NCBI GenBank assembly: GCA_019420945.1
Contig: JAHZGF010000063.1
Location: forward strand, 1 to 52,434
Direction: 5' to 3'
DNA: 52,434 nt
DNA from: Clostridiales bacterium
Lineage (GTDB): Bacteria; Bacillota; Clostridia; Oscillospirales; Oscillospiraceae
This document shows, piece after piece, positions 50,123 to 52,434 of this stretch (positions are counted from its first letter, which is position 1; every line of letters begins with the position of its first letter). The notes beneath the pieces were generated by a model. That model was not told where the DNA came from and ran no database searches. It saw only the letters and a program-made list of their open reading frames with translations. A program made the translations under genes and the position numbers.

Positions 50123-52069
50123 TTAAATACGCTTTTCTTCCGGCTGGGCAGCACAGGAGCCGCTCTTTTCCGGATGGTAGGTGGGCACCAGCTTGCAGAA
50201 CAGGTCCAGGAAATCGTCGTTGTTGTGCAGGCACAGTTCCCGGAGCTGGTCCAGGGCGGGCCAGAACCGCTCCTTGTCCACCTCGATGGGCTTACCGATG
50301 AGGATCTTCCGGTTGGGGGTACGGCGGAGCCCCTCCTCCATCATCAGTTTCTCCTCATAGAGCTTTTCGCCCGGGCGCAGTCCGGTATACTCAATCTGAA
50401 TATCCACATCAGGCACATGGCCCGACAGCTTGATCAGGTTCCGGGCCAGATCGTCGATCTTCACCGGGTCGCCCATGTCCAGTACGAAGATTTCGCCACC
50501 CTTGGCGTAGGCGCCGGCCTGCAGCACCAGCCCCACTGCCTCGGGAATGGTCATGAAATAGCGGATGATATCCGGGTGGGTAACGGTGACCGGGCCTCCG
50601 GCCTGGATCTGCTTCTTGAACAGCGGGATCACAGAACCGTTGCTGCCCAGCACGTTGCCGAACCGCACCGCCACAAAGCTGGTCTGGCTCTCCTGGTCCA
50701 TGGTCTGGATGATGAGCTCACACAGCCGCTTGGTGGCCCCCATGATATTGGTGGGGTTCACCGCCTTGTCAGTGCTGATCATGACAAACTTCCGGCAGCC
50801 GTGGCGACTGGCGGCCAAGGCGGTCTGGTAGGTGCCGAACACATTGTTTTTAATGGCCTCACAGGGGCTTGTCTCCATCAGAGGCACATGCTTGTGGGCG
50901 GCTGCGTGGTAGACAATGTCCGGGTGATAGGTGGAAAACACCTGCTCCAGCTTGCCCTCGTCCCGAATGGAGCCGATCAGGGTGACCAGGTTGAGCTCGG
51001 GATGGTTCATCTTCAGCTCCTGCTGGATGTCATAGGCGTTGTTCTCATAGATATCGAAAATGATAAGCTGCTTGGGCTTATGCTGGGCCACCTGTCGGCA
51101 CAGCTCGGAACCGATGGAGCCGCCGCCGCCGGTGATCAGCACCACCTGGTTCTGGACATAGTCCAGAATCTCGTTGGTGTTGACCTGAATGGGCTCTCGG
51201 CCCAGCAGGTCCTCCACCGCCACGTCCTTCAGGTCATTGATGGTGACCTCACCGGACACCAGCTGATAGATGCCCGGCAGGATTTTTAGCTCGCAGCAGG
51301 TCTCCTTGCAGATATTCAGGATGTCCCGCTTCTCCTCCGGGGATGCGGTAGGAATGGCAAAGATGATCTGTTCAATCTCAAAACGCTCCACCGCAGACAT
51401 GATTCCGTCCCGGCCGCCTACCACGGGAATGCCGCACAAGAAGCGCCCCTGCTTTTTGGGGTTATCGTCAATGACGCAGCGCACCCGGCGGCGAATCTGC
51501 CGGGAGTGGTTCAGCTCATTGACGATCATCCTTCCCGCATCGCCGCCGCCGATGACCATCACATTCAGGGGCTGGGAGTCGTCGGCAATATCAATGTGGT
51601 GGAACAGCAATCGGAACAGGCGGTAGGAGAAGCGGACTCCCACCACAGCAAAAGTCTCCAGTACACCGCCAATGGCAAAATAGGATACCGGCATCCGCCA
51701 GATCAGGGGGGCGGAAATGAGTGCAATCCGTGAGATCACCACATGGGAGGCGGTGGACAGGACACAGGCCAGCACCGCCCGCACCAACTCATTGCTGCCC
51801 GCAAATTGCCACAGACTGCTGTACAGCCGCATCACTGCGAACAGGATAATGGTCACAATGGTAAAAGCCGGCGCACTGCGGAGCCAGCCGTCCAGATAGT
51901 GCATGGGAATCATGGAGGCTTTGCAGTCAAACCGGAACCAAAGCGCAAACAAATAAGAGAGGTTAATGGCCAGGATGTCAAAGACTACCAGAGCCAGTGA
52001 AATCATCTGCCCCCGGAAGAACTCCTTTTTGGACCTTTTATGTGGTTGAATTGAAGAATTCATACGCAT
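50123..52069 (-). CDS. CapD/PglF-type membrane nucleotide-sugar 4,6-dehydratase
   Basis: A 648-residue polysaccharide biosynthesis protein. Four or five N-terminal membrane helices (about 20-150) are followed by a first Rossmann module (VMVIGGGDAGRMIVNEL, about 188) and an extended SDR domain (TGGGGSIGSELCRQ, about 333). The active site has STDKAVNPTNIMGATKR, with Met where classical SDRs have Tyr, as in PglF/FlaA1/CapD enzymes. It probably makes a 4-keto-6-deoxy UDP-sugar, the first step to an acetamido-deoxy sugar. First gene of the glycan cluster; ATG at 52069, or 52063, has a weak ribosome site. Confidence 0.93.
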   Translation of the reverse strand: MRMNSSIQPHKRSKKEFFRGQMISLALVVFDILAINLSYLFALWFRFDCKASMIPMHYLDGWLRSAPAFTIVTIILFAVMRLYSSLWQFAGSNELVRAVLACVLSTASHVVISRIALISAPLIWRMPVSYFAIGGVLETFAVVGVRFSYRLFRLLFHHIDIADDSQPLNVMVIGGGDAGRMIVNELNHSRQIRRRVRCVIDDNPKKQGRFLCGIPVVGGRDGIMSAVERFEIEQIIFAIPTASPEEKRDILNICKETCCELKILPGIYQLVSGEVTINDLKDVAVEDLLGREPIQVNTNEILDYVQNQVVLITGGGGSIGSELCRQVAQHKPKQLIIFDIYENNAYDIQQELKMNHPELNLVTLIGSIRDEGKLEQVFSTYHPDIVYHAAAHKHVPLMETSPCEAIKNNVFGTYQTALAASRHGCRKFVMISTDKAVNPTNIMGATKRLCELIIQTMDQESQTSFVAVRFGNVLGSNGSVIPLFKKQIQAGGPVTVTHPDIIRYFMTIPEAVGLVLQAGAYAKGGEIFVLDMGDPVKIDDLARNLIKLSGHVPDVDIQIEYTGLRPGEKLYEEKLMMEEGLRRTPNRKILIGKPIEVDKERFWPALDQLRELCLHNNDDFLDLFCKLVPTYHPEKSGSCAAQPEEKRI

Positions 52070-52112
52070 TTTCTTCTTTCATTCGTTGGTATTTTCCAGA
52101 ATAATTCATCTT

Positions 52113-52141
52113 ATAATATCACATTCCATCCCATTGCGCAA
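52113..52141 (-). promoter_or_regulatory. Promoter of the glycan cluster
   Basis: TTGCGC (52136-52141), a 17-nt spacer and TATTAT (52113-52118) on the minus strand. The leader is about 45 nt. Confidence 0.65.
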
Positions 52142-52227
52142 TCTCAGAGGTCAGACATTCCTAAAATTATAAGATTTACGTTTCTCGTCCTGGGCAATGG
52201 ATGGGCTGGGGTCCAAAAGCACCGGTT

Positions 52228-52262
52228 CAAAAAAATAACCACGCCTTCTGGCGTGGTTATTT
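52228..52262 (-). terminator. Intrinsic terminator of tRNA-Cys
   Basis: A 13-bp stem (52233-52245 with 52250-52262) with loop TTCT; T-run on the minus strand. Confidence 0.85.
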
Positions 52263-52336
52263 TGGAGGCACCACCCGGAATCGGACCGGGGATCAGGGTT
52301 TTGCAGACCCGTGCCTTACCGCTTGGCTATGGTGCC
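52263..52336 (-). tRNA. tRNA-Cys(GCA)
   Basis: A 74-nt cloverleaf with loop CTGCAAA (anticodon GCA, cysteine), U73 discriminator as required for CysRS, T-loop GGTCCGATTCC and encoded CCA. No room for its own promoter: only 6 nt separate it from the hairpin behind the upstream tRNA-Gly. Confidence 0.94.
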
Positions 52337-52342
52337 ATATGG

Positions 52343-52373
52343 AAAACAGGAGCAATTGAATTGCTCCTGTTTT
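52343..52373 (-). terminator. Hairpin between tRNA-Gly and tRNA-Cys
   Basis: A perfect 15-bp inverted repeat around a single G, ending in TTTT on the minus strand. As tRNA-Cys lacks a promoter, this is either a leaky terminator or a processing signal. Confidence 0.6.
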
Positions 52374-52379
52374 CTTTTG

Positions 52380-52434
52380 TGGAGCGGAAGACGAGGCTCG
52401 AACTCGCTACCTCCACCTTGGCAAGGTGGCGCTC
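52380..52434 (-). tRNA. tRNA-Gly(GCC), cut by the window edge
   Basis: The 3' part of a tRNA on the minus strand: anticodon stem CCACC/GGTGG with loop TTGCCAA (anticodon GCC, glycine), T-loop AGTTCGAGCCT, acceptor 3' half ending TCCGC, then A73 and CCA. The D-arm and 5' end lie beyond position 52434. Confidence 0.9.

Overview
The window looks like a chromosomal segment of a GC-rich, spore-forming gut Clostridium-class bacterium, most like the Oscillospiraceae (Flavonifractor / Pseudoflavonifractor / Lawsonibacter type). The grounds are strong GGAGG-type ribosome binding sites, frequent GTG/TTG starts, a BofC-like protein, an FtsK/SpoIIIE translocase, small Clostridia-type proteins (DUF6774, DUF1292) and the gene order. 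This assignment is an inference from content. I saw no phage, transposon, plasmid or CRISPR signature. Almost all of the window is chromosomal housekeeping and metabolism.

Left part (1-12.6 kb): a tRNA-Ala(GGC), then a nine-gene L-arabinose operon read leftward. It encodes a four-part YtfQRT/YjfF-type sugar ABC transporter, an FGGY kinase, AraA, AraD, an unrecognised 155-residue protein and an aldose 1-epimerase. A divergent GntR/LacI-type AraR regulator faces it. The 570-bp control region between them carries a good promoter on each strand and several AraR-like sites built on TTTGTAC/GTACAAA. Together the genes would import, mutarotate, isomerise, phosphorylate and epimerise L-arabinose to xylulose 5-phosphate.

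Middle part (12.6-25 kb): a DUF6774 mini-protein, a second identical tRNA-Ala, a one-chain MTA/SAH nucleosidase-LuxS fusion, an ACT protein-hom-lysC aspartate-family operon, a YtvI/AI-2E-type membrane protein, a class A penicillin-binding protein with an Ig-like tail, a BofC-like protein, a DUF1292 protein, a gene-poor stretch that may encode a structured RNA, a PpiC/SurA-like foldase and tRNA-Gly(CCC).

25-29.4 kb: a flavin/Fe-S ene-reductase-like enzyme with atypical active-site and cluster motifs, a GntP-family permease and an HxlR regulator, all on the minus strand, with a 60-bp tandem repeat behind the reductase. 29.5-37.3 kb: tRNA-Arg(ACG), a HAD phosphatase coupled to FtsK/SpoIIIE, UppP, and a tightly overlapping esterase / acyltransferase / zinc-ribbon membrane protein operon.

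37.3-46.5 kb: one long minus-strand operon starting with ddl, murF, an ABC-F ATPase, a YdcF-like protein, prfA, a Sua5-CoaE fusion and an M18 aminopeptidase, mixing cell-wall precursor synthesis with translation functions. 46.5-52.1 kb: a surface-glycan cluster (CapD/PglF-type dehydratase, DUF2142 membrane protein, two GT2 enzymes, DUF2304). The right edge holds tRNA-Cys(GCA) and a truncated tRNA-Gly(GCC).
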